DNA of 20,805 bases from SURF-32 sp964648365 (GCA_964648365.1 CAZYLK010000100.1:1-20805), one strand, 5' to 3'. Shown: positions 7,451 through 14,229, numbered from the stretch's first letter. Notes: generated from the sequence alone by a model not told the origin. Translations and numbers: made by a program.

Positions 7451-8808
7451 TACCAGGCACCTCCCGCGTAGCGTTCGAGGAGTTCGGGATCAGCCGGCGT
7501 GAAGATCGGCTGTGCGACCTGCCTTTCGCCCGCCGCCCGCACCCCCAGGGCCGCCGCCCAGAACCAGTCGGCATGTCCATCCTTCCCGCCGCTCGAACGG
7601 TCCGCCGCATAGCGGATCGATCCGCCCGGAAGCACCTGCCTCTCGATCGAGTGCCAGTCATTTCGGATCGCGTTGTCCTTTGGAATGCGAACAGTGCGAT
7701 CCTCGACCTTCACCCGCAACGCCGTCGCCATCGAGTTTTTGCTGTCCAGGGTGAAGTGCACGCCTTCAACGCGGTGCGCACCGAATCTCTCGACCGCACG
7801 TTCGGCGAACTGCTCGCCGAGTCCGGTCTTGTCGATGCAACACCGCTGGCAATTTTTGCGATCAAGGATGGCGTAGAGGACTTCTTCGAGCACGGCGAAT
7901 CGCGTCTTCGAGAACTCCAACATGGCGCGCGTGACCAGCAGGTTTGTGCCGCGCGGCTTTCCCCAGACCCAGATCACGGTCAGGTCCCGGTGCCGGCCGA
8001 CGTCCACACCTACGTACAGCGGCTCGTCTCCGAGCTCGATCGCCTTGTCTGGGCTCCAGCGGGAATCGATCGCCTCGTCCTCGCACGCGACGATCATTTC
8101 GTGCGTGAGGAATGCCGTGGCTTCGTCGAGGAATTCACACATGAACTCCTGGGCCCACAGCATTTCGTCCTGCATGCCGGCCTTGAGCAGTTCAACATCG
8201 ACCGGCAGTCCCTCGGCCACCGCGTCTTCGATGGTGACGCGGCTCACGGAAAAGACCTTGTTGTTGCCCAGGCGATAGAAGAAGTTCTTCCGCCCCTTCG
8301 GGGTCGAGCAGATGTCGATCTCGCCGCCGCCCCGCATTGCGACCGGGAAGATGGCCCCCCAGATTTCGTCGTCGTTGCGGTGCATCGCGAACTCGTCCAG
8401 GAACACGTCGCCCGTGAAGCCGCGGACGGTCATCGGGTTCGCCGGCAGGGCGATGATTCGAAAGTCGAAGGCTCCACCGCGATGTCGCACTGCGGTTTCC
8501 AGCTGTGCAAACTTTGTCCCCTCGAAGTACGAGTCGGGAACATCCTCGACGCTGGCGTCCATCGCGACCTTCAGCGCCTGCAGGTGAAGCCGCACCTTCA
8601 TCATCAGTTCGCGGCTCTGGCGCTCGCTGGCCGACAGCAGGACCTGGTTGCGGTTCCGCCGCATGCCTCGGATGACGCGCCGCAAGGCGAAGGCAAAGCT
8701 CTTGCCGGTCTGGCGGCTCCAGTTGTTCCAGGTGAACTGCGCATCCAGTTCCACCGCACGCTGCTGGTAGGGCAGCAGGGGAATCACGGGTTGTCGTAGT
8801 GCCACCAT
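7450..8808 (-). CDS. Terminase large subunit, Mu gp28 type
   Basis: 452 aa; packages phage DNA into the prohead and cuts it. N-terminal ATPase: adenine-side LLPYQQRAVEL, Walker A SRQTGKS (residues 31-37), Walker B VFLDE (D138, E139) and coupling motif CSTPKG (167-172). C-terminal RNase H-like nuclease starts at YVGVDVGRHRDLTVIWVWG, with D269 as probable metal ligand, and continues through CCIDKTGLGEQFAE. Start: the ATG at 8808 overlaps the small-terminase stop (TAATG); a longer upstream reading would be low-complexity Gly/Arg and overlap that gene. In Mu-like phages this enzyme packages DNA headful-wise from integrated copies. Confidence 0.95.
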   Translation of the reverse strand: MVALRQPVIPLLPYQQRAVELDAQFTWNNWSRQTGKSFAFALRRVIRGMRRNRNQVLLSASERQSRELMMKVRLHLQALKVAMDASVEDVPDSYFEGTKFAQLETAVRHRGGAFDFRIIALPANPMTVRGFTGDVFLDEFAMHRNDDEIWGAIFPVAMRGGGEIDICSTPKGRKNFFYRLGNNKVFSVSRVTIEDAVAEGLPVDVELLKAGMQDEMLWAQEFMCEFLDEATAFLTHEMIVACEDEAIDSRWSPDKAIELGDEPLYVGVDVGRHRDLTVIWVWGKPRGTNLLVTRAMLEFSKTRFAVLEEVLYAILDRKNCQRCCIDKTGLGEQFAERAVERFGAHRVEGVHFTLDSKNSMATALRVKVEDRTVRIPKDNAIRNDWHSIERQVLPGGSIRYAADRSSGGKDGHADWFWAAALGVRAAGERQVAQPIFTPADPELLERYAGGAW

Positions 8809-9356
8809 TACGCCACCTTCACGCCGTACAGGTCCTTGATCCGCTCCGCCAGGTCGACCGGAATGCCCTTCTCGATGGCCATTCGATCGAGCTTCGAATC
8901 GGCCGCGGCCTTCTCCGCGTCCAGCCGCTTCTGGAGTTCCGCCATCTTCGCCGCGTGCAGTTCCGCCGCCCGCGCCTCCGCCTGCTCCTCCAGCGTCAGC
9001 CGCATGCAATCCGTCATCGCCCGCATCGCCGATGCCAGGCCCGGCATGTGCTTCGGGTCGCCGGCGTCGATGCGGTCATTCATCAGTTGCATGAGCCGGT
9101 CGAGGGTCTCCATCGCCCGCGGCCGTTTGCCGGTAGCCTGCGTGGGCTGCGTGGCCGTCGCCGACTTCTTCGCGAACCGGGCCCGCAGCCGCCGGGCGTA
9201 GGCGTAGAAGCCGCGCTGCTCGACGCCGCGCTCAGACAATCCGAATCGCCGATAGACCTCGGAGACATCGACCTTCGCGTTCGACAACAGCGCTTCGTCG
9301 AGCCGCTTGCGCGTCGTCGCGTCCAGGCAATTCAGGATGGTCACTGGTCTAGGCAT
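8808..9356 (-). CDS. Small terminase-like protein, Mu gp27 family (DUF3486)
   Basis: 182 aa. Sits directly before the large terminase, as gp27 does in Mu. The N-terminus (MPRPVTILNCLDATTRKRLDEAL) followed by VSEVYRRFGLSERGVEQRGFYAYARRLRAR forms an HTH-like unit typical of the DUF3486 family; the rest is a long helix (LEEQAEARAAELHAAKMAELQKRLDAEKAA), as used for oligomerisation. Probable role: recognition of phage DNA for packaging. I chose ATG 9356; a TTG at 9368 overlapping the previous stop is an alternative that adds 4 residues. Confidence 0.8.
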   Translation of the reverse strand: MPRPVTILNCLDATTRKRLDEALLSNAKVDVSEVYRRFGLSERGVEQRGFYAYARRLRARFAKKSATATQPTQATGKRPRAMETLDRLMQLMNDRIDAGDPKHMPGLASAMRAMTDCMRLTLEEQAEARAAELHAAKMAELQKRLDAEKAAADSKLDRMAIEKGIPVDLAERIKDLYGVKVA

Positions 9357-9364
9357 CGCTCTCG

Positions 9365-9607
9365 TCAATCGCGTCGTCGCAGCAGCGCCTCCGCCTCCGC
9401 CGATACCTGCGCCAGTTGGGCGCGTGCATCGCTCAGGTCCAACGTCAGATTTGTGACGCGATCGATGTCGGCGGAAAGCAACTGCTCCGCGTTCTTCTTC
9501 GTGAACCCATTGACCTCTGCGAGCAGCTTGCGCGCGACCTTGTTGCAGTTCTCGATCGCCGCCCGCTTCTCTTCGTACTTGTCCGCGAGTTGCGTATCCC
9601 GGTTCAT
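9365..9607 (-). CDS. Small coiled-coil protein, Mu gp26-like position
   Basis: 80 aa, almost wholly helical (DTQLADKYEEKRAAIENCNKVARKLLAEV, then RVTNLTLDLSDARAQLAQVSAEAEALL), with no cysteine motif or signal peptide. The ATG overlaps the stop of the upstream gene (ATGA). It lies just before the small terminase, where Mu-like phages carry short helical proteins of unknown function. Function unknown. Confidence 0.7.
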   Translation of the reverse strand: MNRDTQLADKYEEKRAAIENCNKVARKLLAEVNGFTKKNAEQLLSADIDRVTNLTLDLSDARAQLAQVSAEAEALLRRRD

Positions 9608-10011
9608 GGAAACACCGCCTTTACCGCCAGCCCGGCCAGGAATGCAGCCAGCGAAATGCCGCCCGAGATCGCGGCAAGCCTCCATTGCGTCTTACCAAGT
9701 GTCTCGGCGAAGGCCTGGTGCTCTTCGCGATTCTCCTGCCTGTGCCGCTCGAAACTTTCGTGGCGTTCCCGCCGCTCTTTTTCGAACTCTCCACGCGGCA
9801 CATAGTCCATCTCGATCTTGTGGATCTTCTCCATGTGCTCGCGCCGGCTGGCGAACAGGGTTCTGGTCTCGCTGCTCGTCTTGTCCAGGTGCGCATCCAC
9901 GCGGGCCTTCAAGGTGTCGATCGCACCCGTAAGGGTGGCGTTGCTGGTGGCGATCAAGCCTCGCAACTCTTCCTGACCGGCAATGACCTCTGCCCGCTCT
10001 TGAGATGTCAC
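9604..10011 (-). CDS. Coiled-coil protein with C-terminal membrane anchor
   Basis: 135 aa. Residues 1-105 are charged and helical (RVDAHLDKTSSETRTLFASRREHMEK, then FEKERRERHESFERHRQENREEHQAF), a likely coiled coil; residues about 110-133 are one hydrophobic segment (LAAISGGISLAAFLAGLAVKAVF). The protein looks tail-anchored with its bulk in the cytoplasm. The GTG start overlaps the stop of the winged-helix gene (GTGA). Spanins of Rz type have the anchor at the N-terminus, so this is not an ordinary spanin; Mu-like phages often carry such small membrane proteins beside terminase. Function unknown. Confidence 0.7.
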   Translation of the reverse strand: MTSQERAEVIAGQEELRGLIATSNATLTGAIDTLKARVDAHLDKTSSETRTLFASRREHMEKIHKIEMDYVPRGEFEKERRERHESFERHRQENREEHQAFAETLGKTQWRLAAISGGISLAAFLAGLAVKAVFP

Positions 10012-10388
10012 GCGAACAACCTCCTCTGCCCGTCCGGCTCAATCGCCTCATGCTCCATCCACTCCCGCATGATCCGCCTAACGCCTTTCATCCGCTTCGC
10101 ATTCCCGACCAATCTCGCGTGCAGCTGGTCGCGATAGTCCGCGAGTTCGCTGAGCGTCTCCGCCAGGAACATTCCCATCGGCTCGTCGCACGCCGTCACG
10201 ATCGGCACCCCGCGTTCGATGAGTTCCAGCGTCGCATGCTGCAACTTCCTCGTGTTCGTCCCCGCCAGCCGCGCCACCTCGGCCTGCGTCCTCGCCCGGG
10301 CGCGGCCAAAGGCGCCCATCGACCGCAGCGCCGCATGCACGCGGTCGGCAATCGGTGTCAGCGACCTGTCATCCTCCGTCGCTCGCAT
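10008..10388 (-). CDS. Winged-helix/HTH DNA-binding protein
   Basis: 126 aa. A probable winged helix spans about residues 13-65: IADRVHAALRSMG, then TQAEVARLAGTNTRKLQHATLELIERGVPIVTA, where the second helix and following strand form the recognition unit. The C-terminal half is helical (LAETLSELADYRDQLHARLVG, then RMKGVRRIMREWMEHEA). Proteins of this look are common in phages near lysis and packaging genes, but the target is unknown. Possible roles are late-gene control or packaging-site binding. It overlaps the upstream gene by 20 bases. Confidence 0.7.
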   Translation of the reverse strand: MRATEDDRSLTPIADRVHAALRSMGAFGRARARTQAEVARLAGTNTRKLQHATLELIERGVPIVTACDEPMGMFLAETLSELADYRDQLHARLVGNAKRMKGVRRIMREWMEHEAIEPDGQRRLFA

Positions 10389-10644
10389 CGCTTCCCGCCA
10401 GCGGCAATTCCCGTTGCGGCCGCAATTCGTTCGTGACCGCGTCGTGACACTCGACCGCGATCTCCACCATCCGCACCCGCCGCCGCCCGGCCTCGGTGAT
10501 CAGGCCGGCGTCATTCACCCAGCCGCGGGCGAACAACTCGGCCGCAGGGCCGCTCACCCGCCCGTCGATGATCACCAGGTCCATCGGATAGCCGCACGAG
10601 GCTTCGAGCAGCAGGGCAAGTTCGCGTTTTTCCACCGGACCCAT
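10369..10644 (-). CDS. Hypothetical phage protein
   Basis: 91 aa from the ATG with GGAG 7 bases upstream (MGPVEKRELALLLEASCG); an earlier ATG at 10692 lacks such a site and overlaps the previous gene. The sequence LVIIDGRVSGPAAELFARGWVNDAGLITEAGRRRVRMVEIAVE suggests a small winged-helix-like or alpha/beta fold where the 'GLITEAGRR' turn resembles the end of HTH domains that read 'l.T..G'. Not recognised as a named family. Overlaps the winged-helix gene by 20 bases, so the two are translationally coupled. Confidence 0.65.
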   Translation of the reverse strand: MGPVEKRELALLLEASCGYPMDLVIIDGRVSGPAAELFARGWVNDAGLITEAGRRRVRMVEIAVECHDAVTNELRPQRELPLAGSDASDGG

Positions 10645-10679
10645 CGGAACTCCAGGGGTATAGGGCAAGGGATCAGGGC

Positions 10680-10964
10680 TCAGGGTTCGCAAGTCGCGAC
10701 GGGAAACGCCGCTTCAATTGCCGGCCAGTCCCAGCACCGCTCCTGACCTTCCTTCGTGCGCCGTTCGACGCTGGTGATCAATTCGCCCGGGGCAACGATT
10801 CCGAACGGCGCCGAGTTCGAGCCATCCGCGAAAACAAAAAGGTTCACGCACGCACCCCAGACGTGCGTAATGATCGCGGGGTAGGGCTGACCCTTGTTTG
10901 CCATCACGTTGGCACTGCCGTAATAGTGCACGATTCGTCCGACGCTCGGTTTCTGCTCGTCCAT
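10680..10964 (-). CDS. Conserved phage protein of unknown function
   Basis: 94 aa. The pattern KPSVGRIVHYYGS, YPAIITHVWG, VNLFVFADG and a late Trp (DWPAIEAAFP) matches a small all-beta phage protein seen in many tailed phages ('VGRIVHY... PAiit.V....vnL.vf.dG.....SV'). Its role is unknown. Start: the ATG at 10964 has GAGGAAAG at proper spacing; the ATG at 10988 lies inside a dispersed repeat and would only add repeat-derived residues. Confidence 0.75.
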   Translation of the reverse strand: MDEQKPSVGRIVHYYGSANVMANKGQPYPAIITHVWGACVNLFVFADGSNSAPFGIVAPGELITSVERRTKEGQERCWDWPAIEAAFPVATCEP

Positions 10965-10973
10965 TTCTTTCCT

Positions 10974-11008
10974 CGAATCTGCGTCCATCTGCGCAATCTG
11001 CGGATTCA
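10974..11008 (-). repeat. Dispersed 'ATCTGCG' repeat at a gene end
   Basis: Plus strand reads AATCTGCGTCCATCTGCG then CAATCTGCGGATTCA. On the minus strand it begins with the stop codon (TGA) of the upstream small gene. It shares 16 identical bases with the copy at 11295-11310. Confidence 0.7.
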
Positions 11009-11224
11009 GTTCTTCCGCAGGCTCAGGCTCCAGTTGCCCAGGTACTCGCTGAACTCGGCGGCATATCCATGACTCCGCGCAAACGCCGCGATCTGCTCGC
11101 GTGCCGCCGCGTCGCGCAGCGCCTCGCCGTACTGGGCACAGCTGCGCAGCTGGCTCTGCCCCGGCGTCGAGAGCGCCGCCTGCATGTGCTCCGCCAGGAT
11201 CGCCATGTAGTCGATCGCATCCAC
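11006..11224 (-). CDS. Small hypothetical protein
   Basis: About 72 aa from a GTG at 11224; alternatives are a TTG at 11281 (91 aa) and an ATG at 11206 (66 aa). I disfavour the longest because its first 18 residues (QSVQSAKSADEK) are encoded by a dispersed repeat. The body is helical (MAILAEHMQAALSTPGQSQL, then LRDAAAREQIAAFARSHGYAAEFSEYLGNW). No family recognised. The stop codon is formed by the next repeat copy. Located between the holin-like gene and the conserved unknown gene. Confidence 0.55.
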   Translation of the reverse strand: MDAIDYMAILAEHMQAALSTPGQSQLRSCAQYGEALRDAAAREQIAAFARSHGYAAEFSEYLGNWSLSLRKN

Positions 11225-11231
11225 GGACTTT

Positions 11232-11327
11232 TCATCCGCAGATTTCGCAGATTGCACAGATTGGTGAGTCGCCGTTTTCAAATCTCAAATCTCAAATCTG
11301 CGTCCATCTGTGTCATCTGTGGATTAC
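11232..11327. repeat. Inverted pair of 'ATCTGCG' repeats with short tandem repeat between
   Basis: The right copy (11292-11326: AATCTGCGTCCATCTGTG, CATCTGTGGATTA) starts at the TAA stop of the holin-like gene when read leftward. The left copy (11234-11263) has the opposite orientation. Between them lies AAATCTC repeated about three times (11280-11298). Together they make an imperfect inverted repeat with arms of about 30 bases. Confidence 0.65.
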
Positions 11328-11491
11328 TTCGCCTTCGCTGAATCGATCGCGTGCTTGCCGCCGATCATCGTGGCCCCGAGCAGCACCTTGTCGATTCCCT
11401 GCTGCCAGCCGTCGAAGACGCCCTCGACGATGCCGCCGAGAATCGCCAGCACGCCCAGCCAGAACACCTTGGTCTGCCAGATCGGTTTCAT
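11324..11491 (-). CDS. Small single-span membrane protein, holin-like
   Basis: 55 aa: MKPIWQTKVFWLGVLAILGG, then IVEGVFDGWQQGIDKVLLG and a short charged end. One hydrophobic span at about residues 8-26 and a second, weaker one near 38-45. The size and pattern fit small phage holin-like proteins, and it lies in a cluster of envelope-directed genes. The ATG overlaps the stop of the upstream lipoprotein gene (ATGA). No endolysin is visible beside it, so the holin role is only a suggestion. Confidence 0.6.
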   Translation of the reverse strand: MKPIWQTKVFWLGVLAILGGIVEGVFDGWQQGIDKVLLGATMIGGKHAIDSAKAK

Positions 11492-11688
11492 TCCGCCACA
11501 TCCTCCAGAAGCCGCTCGAGGAAGCTCTTTCGCGCCGCCGGCTGCGTCGTCGCCGTGGCACCGGCATCCCGCCCGAGTCCGGCGTGATAGTGCGTGTGCA
11601 GGTGCACCGTGCAGCCGAGGAGCGCCCACAGGAAGACCGCCGTCATCAACAGCCCCGCGAAGATCGCCTGTCTCACCTGCCGGTTCAT
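11488..11688 (-). CDS. Small lipoprotein, possible o-spanin
   Basis: 66 aa. Signal peptide with positive start (MNRQVRQ), hydrophobic core (AIFAGLLMTAVFLWA) and lipobox LLGC, with C26 the probable lipidated residue. The mature part of about 40 residues is short, with a His-rich segment (CTVHLHTHYHAG) and a charged helix at the end (KSFLERLLEDVAE). Small phage lipoproteins of this size often act as outer-membrane spanin subunits, but the Pro-richness typical of Rz1 is missing. ATGA overlaps on both sides show tight coupling with neighbours. Confidence 0.6.
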   Translation of the reverse strand: MNRQVRQAIFAGLLMTAVFLWALLGCTVHLHTHYHAGLGRDAGATATTQPAARKSFLERLLEDVAE

Positions 11689-11978
11689 CGCTTTTTCTTT
11701 CTCCGCGGCGCCTTGTCGAGGATCGCACGCAGGTCCTGACCGATCGTCTCTGCCATCCGCTCGAAGGCGTCGCCTTCCATCGCCAGAATCGACGGGTCGC
11801 GGATCACGCGGGCCTCGTCGGTCCCCCTGGTCAACGCGAACTCCAATGCCGGCCCGGTGACATCCTCGAACTCCTTGACGTCCAACGTCGTGCCCACCGG
11901 CGTGTGGCCGAAGACCAGGGTGAGCATCCGGTCCAACCGCATCGCGAGATCGTGTCTGTCGCCCGGTTCGAGTGCCAT
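11685..11978 (-). CDS. Hypothetical late-operon protein
   Basis: 97 aa: MALEPGDRHDLAMRLDRMLTLVFGHTPV, then LDVKEFEDVTGPALEFALTRG, ending in helix MAETIGQDLRAILDKAPRRKKKR with a strongly basic tail. Family not recognised. The start ATG is 2 bases after the upstream stop; a GTG overlapping that stop is possible. Soluble, no signal peptide. It is followed by an ATGA overlap with the small lipoprotein gene. Confidence 0.6.
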   Translation of the reverse strand: MALEPGDRHDLAMRLDRMLTLVFGHTPVGTTLDVKEFEDVTGPALEFALTRGTDEARVIRDPSILAMEGDAFERMAETIGQDLRAILDKAPRRKKKR

Positions 11979-11980
11979 CG

Positions 11981-12190
11981 TCACGCCATCGCCATCACCG
12001 GCAGCATCGGCTGCCCCAGGTTCCCTCGCCGCTTTCGGCTGGCCCGCCAGTCCGACAGGGGCAGCGCGGCGAATGCCGCCCGCTTCACCGGCCGGCCACC
12101 GAAGGTCCGGCCGTAGAGCGCGAAGGCCTGCGCGAGTGTGGCTCGGCTGCCGGCGAGATACTCGCCCCACGCCAGCCACCACTCGCGCAT
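11981..12190 (-). CDS. Small basic hypothetical protein
   Basis: About 69 aa: MREWWLAWGEYLAGSRATLA, then FALYGRTFGGRPVKRAAFAALPLSDWRASRKRRG. Rich in Trp and Arg. A GTG at 12202 is an alternative start. The start falls just after the stop of the upstream lipoprotein (12217), whereas the longer open frame overlaps that gene with low-complexity sequence and is unlikely. Family not recognised. Confidence 0.5.
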   Translation of the reverse strand: MREWWLAWGEYLAGSRATLAQAFALYGRTFGGRPVKRAAFAALPLSDWRASRKRRGNLGQPMLPVMAMA

Positions 12191-12216
12191 TTCCCTTCGC
12201 ACGATCCACCTCGCGA

Positions 12217-12825
12217 TCAGCCGGCGGAACTCGGCTCGGTTGGGGCGGGCACCTTTTCCTTGACCGTCGTCGTCGTTGTGCCATCCGCCCCGACGACCGT
12301 GACGGTCTCCTTCTCGACGAATTGCATTCCCGGCGCGACGCCCCATGTGACTGGCCGCGGACCTTGAGACCCGGGCGGCGGCGCCATTTCGCGACGCTCC
12401 TGGATCAGCAGTTCGATTGCCCACTGCTGACCCTTGGCAGCCGCATCGATGACGAACGCACGCGATTCCGGAGGCAGCAAGGTTCCGTGCCCTTCAACGC
12501 CGAGCTTGAACTCTCCGTCGACACCGATCGCCTTCGCTTCGAGGTATTGCTCGGTGCCGAACGACAACCGCACGCCGGGGTTGTTTGCATGTCCGCCGGC
12601 GCGAGCGACCAGCTTGTCGATCACGCCCTGGTCCTTGATCAGGTCGCTTGCGACTTGTGTCGTGCTGGCGAGCGTGTTGGTCAGCCCGGTCACCGCCTGA
12701 TTGAGGCCGTCGAGCTTCTGCAGGACCGCCGTCGTCGGCGAGGGCCCGCAGCCGACCACCGCCACCATGAACATCGCGACCAGAAGCAGCGTCATCGTTC
12801 GTTCGATCCGTCCGATCCGTCTCAT
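12217..12825 (-). CDS. Lipoprotein of unknown function, first gene of the late operon
   Basis: 202 aa. Signal peptide MRRIGRIERTMTLLLVAMFM, followed by lipobox VVGC with C26 as lipidation site. Then a helical region (VLQKLDGLNQAVTGLTNTLASTTQVASDLI) and a folded middle (GVRLSFGTEQYLEAKAIGVDGEFKLGVEGHGTLL). The end is Thr/Pro rich (TVVGADGTTTTTVKEK). Start: ATG with AAAGGAG upstream; a longer frame into the palindromic region has no support. Located first in the leftward late operon, before the small lipoprotein and holin-like genes. Possible roles are superinfection exclusion or lysis; the sequence does not decide. Confidence 0.75.
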   Translation of the reverse strand: MRRIGRIERTMTLLLVAMFMVAVVGCGPSPTTAVLQKLDGLNQAVTGLTNTLASTTQVASDLIKDQGVIDKLVARAGGHANNPGVRLSFGTEQYLEAKAIGVDGEFKLGVEGHGTLLPPESRAFVIDAAAKGQQWAIELLIQERREMAPPPGSQGPRPVTWGVAPGMQFVEKETVTVVGADGTTTTTVKEKVPAPTEPSSAG

Positions 12826-12912
12826 AGGTCTGACTCCTTTCAAAGTGTCACGTCCGGGGCACTCCCGGAATGAATCCAAAGCCGCGCGGGGCCTGCCGCA
12901 TTTCCCGTCGCC

Positions 12913-12988
12913 CCGCGAGGCGCGAACGCCGGCTTCCCGTCCGACGACCGCCCGCACGGATGCATGCTTCCGTGCGGGCGCCTCGCGG
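12913..12988. repeat. Nested palindrome 1
   Basis: The outer arms CCGCGAGGCG (12913-12922) and CGCCTCGCGG (12979-12988) pair perfectly over 10 bases. The inner arms GCCCGCACGG (12950-12959) and CCGTGCGGGC (12970-12979) also pair over 10 bases around a 10-base loop. Confidence 0.75.
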
Positions 12989-13115
12989 CTGCAAATGGTT
13001 CTTGACCTGCCCATGCGGGCGGTCGAGGGACGGTGGAGTACTTCTCGGATTCCCGGGGGAAAAAAGCGGTTCGCGCCCGGCCGACTCGTCAGGCCGAATG
13101 AGTGTCGTGGCAGCG

Positions 13116-13162
13116 GCGTCCGCGCTGTGGCACCGGTTTGGAACCGGTGTCCACGCGGACGC
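13116..13162. repeat. Long palindrome 2
   Basis: GCGTCCGC pairs with GCGGACGC, then GTGG with CCAC, then CACCGGTT with AACCGGTG around TGG: about 20 base pairs with one small asymmetric bulge (GCT against T). Confidence 0.8.
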
Positions 13163-13252
13163 AGGGCTGCACAGGTCGTGCACGGCCCCGCCGGGCCGGA
13201 CGCGAAATTCGCAAGGATTCAGGGATTGATGGACTAAGGGATTGAGGGGTGC

Positions 13253-13271
13253 CACTGCTCTGTGAGCAGTG
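13253..13271. repeat. Palindrome 3
   Basis: CACTGCTC, loop TGT, GAGCAGTG: perfect 8-base-pair hairpin. Confidence 0.75.
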
Positions 13272-13369
13272 CGGGCGCGCGGAGAATTCCGGCGCGCAGC
13301 ATCTACGATCAGTGTTGACTTGTGGAATCCGGCCCGAATTCCGCCGCTATGTGCACTTCCTTGTGCCTT

Positions 13370-13393
13370 CGGCATGGAATCCCTTCCATGCCG
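13370..13393. repeat. Palindrome 4
   Basis: CGGCATGGAA, loop TCCC, TTCCATGCCG: perfect 10-base-pair hairpin about 55 bases past the stop of the leftward gene at 13447. No T tract follows on either strand, so it is not a classic terminator. Confidence 0.78.
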
Positions 13394-13446
13394 GTTGAGA
13401 GCAACGGCGTGAGTTTTAGATCAAGTCCCCCAGCCTTGTCAAGTGA

Positions 13447-14184
13447 TCACTCTTTAAATTCGCTTGCATTGATCACCAGGGCTTCGATCTGCGGCCGCCC
13501 GCCCATTTCAAGCGGTTCCGCGCTGAGCTCGTATGCCTCTATCGTGAACCTCGCATCAAGTTTGCCGATCTTCGTGATCTCGGGAACGTTCATATTTGCG
13601 TAATCAGAAAACCTCGCCTCCACCTCAAGGATCTCGCATGCATCACGCCGCTCGTGCTCTTTCACCCTGATCTTCTTGACCAGTTCAACAAATCGCTTCC
13701 GCAACTTCTTCTCGGCGTCATTGTACTCACGCTTCGTGTGGCGCAGCTTGGATTGGTACAAGTTGCGCCTGCGCGCCGCTTCCTTGGCGCTCTGCTTCCC
13801 CTCCGGTCGGTACTCATCTTTGATGACGTCTATCGCGGCTGCACGGTCCTGCTTCAGCCTCTTGATCTTCAGGTTTAACTCCTCTATCTGCTCTCGCTCT
13901 TCGAGTGTTCTGTACCGCTCGCGATCTGGATGTTTCACCGTAATGGTGCCGCGGATGATCAACTCTTTGTCTTTGTACTCGACTCTGCGAACGGTGATTT
14001 CCCCCTTAAATTCCTCCATAAAAACTTCGCTGTCGTCGATTACACCGCGAGCGCCATTGTCAGGGACGTCCAGCTTCTGAATCATCAGGTTTGCTGAACG
14101 CACGGCCTTCGAAATATGCGTGATCTTTCCAGCCTTTTTTGGCGGCGCCACAAGAAATACGATCGCAAACGCTACTTGCAACAT
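13447..14184 (-). CDS. Unknown coiled-coil protein, possible cargo (moron) gene
   Basis: 245 aa from an ATG with GAGGG 8 bases upstream; a TTG at 14199 would add 5 residues. The N-terminus (MLQVAFAIVFLVAPPKKAGK) looks like a short signal peptide or membrane anchor. Residues about 20-90 are beta-rich (FKGEITVRRVEYKDKELIIRGTITV). Residues about 92-195 are a long charged coiled coil (EEREQIEELNLKIKRLKQDRAAA). The C-terminus is beta-rich again (LDARFTIEAYELSAEPLEMGG). The coding strand is visibly less GC-rich than its neighbours and uses A- and T-ending codons more. It has its own promoter and a hairpin before the start. No family recognised; possible prophage-expressed cargo. Confidence 0.75.
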   Translation of the reverse strand: MLQVAFAIVFLVAPPKKAGKITHISKAVRSANLMIQKLDVPDNGARGVIDDSEVFMEEFKGEITVRRVEYKDKELIIRGTITVKHPDRERYRTLEEREQIEELNLKIKRLKQDRAAAIDVIKDEYRPEGKQSAKEAARRRNLYQSKLRHTKREYNDAEKKLRKRFVELVKKIRVKEHERRDACEILEVEARFSDYANMNVPEITKIGKLDARFTIEAYELSAEPLEMGGRPQIEALVINASEFKE

Positions 14185-14197
14185 GCTATTGGCCCTC

Positions 14198-14229
14198 AAA
14201 AAAAAACCGCCACGACCTGATCTGTCGTG
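14198..14229 (-). terminator. Terminator-like hairpin in front of the unknown gene
   Basis: Read leftward: CACGAC, loop AGATCAG, GTCGTG, then GCGG and nine T residues (plus-strand A tract 14198-14206). It has the form of a Rho-independent terminator. It would stop leftward transcripts from the repressor gene, or act as an attenuator for transcripts that start at about 14286 and head into the gene at 14184. The T tract runs directly into that gene's ribosome binding site. Confidence 0.65.

Larger units (their letters stand above)
12826..13446. other. 620-base non-coding gap with four strong palindromes
   Basis: No open frame here has a convincing start, ribosome binding site or recognisable protein. 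The stretch lies upstream of the leftward late operon, so it should hold the late promoter, but I could not identify one. It contains four separate palindromes listed individually. Confidence 0.6.

Noticed and set aside
2928..11327. CRISPR array
   Set aside because: The repeated elements are few, diverged, kilobases apart and tied to gene ends; no regular spacers and no cas genes.
12848..13375. Open frames of 119-178 residues on both strands in the palindrome region
   Set aside because: Arg/Pro-rich translations of GC-rich palindromes, no start signals, no recognisable protein.
13370..13393. Rho-independent terminator for the 245-residue gene
   Set aside because: The hairpin is strong but no T tract follows on the minus strand.
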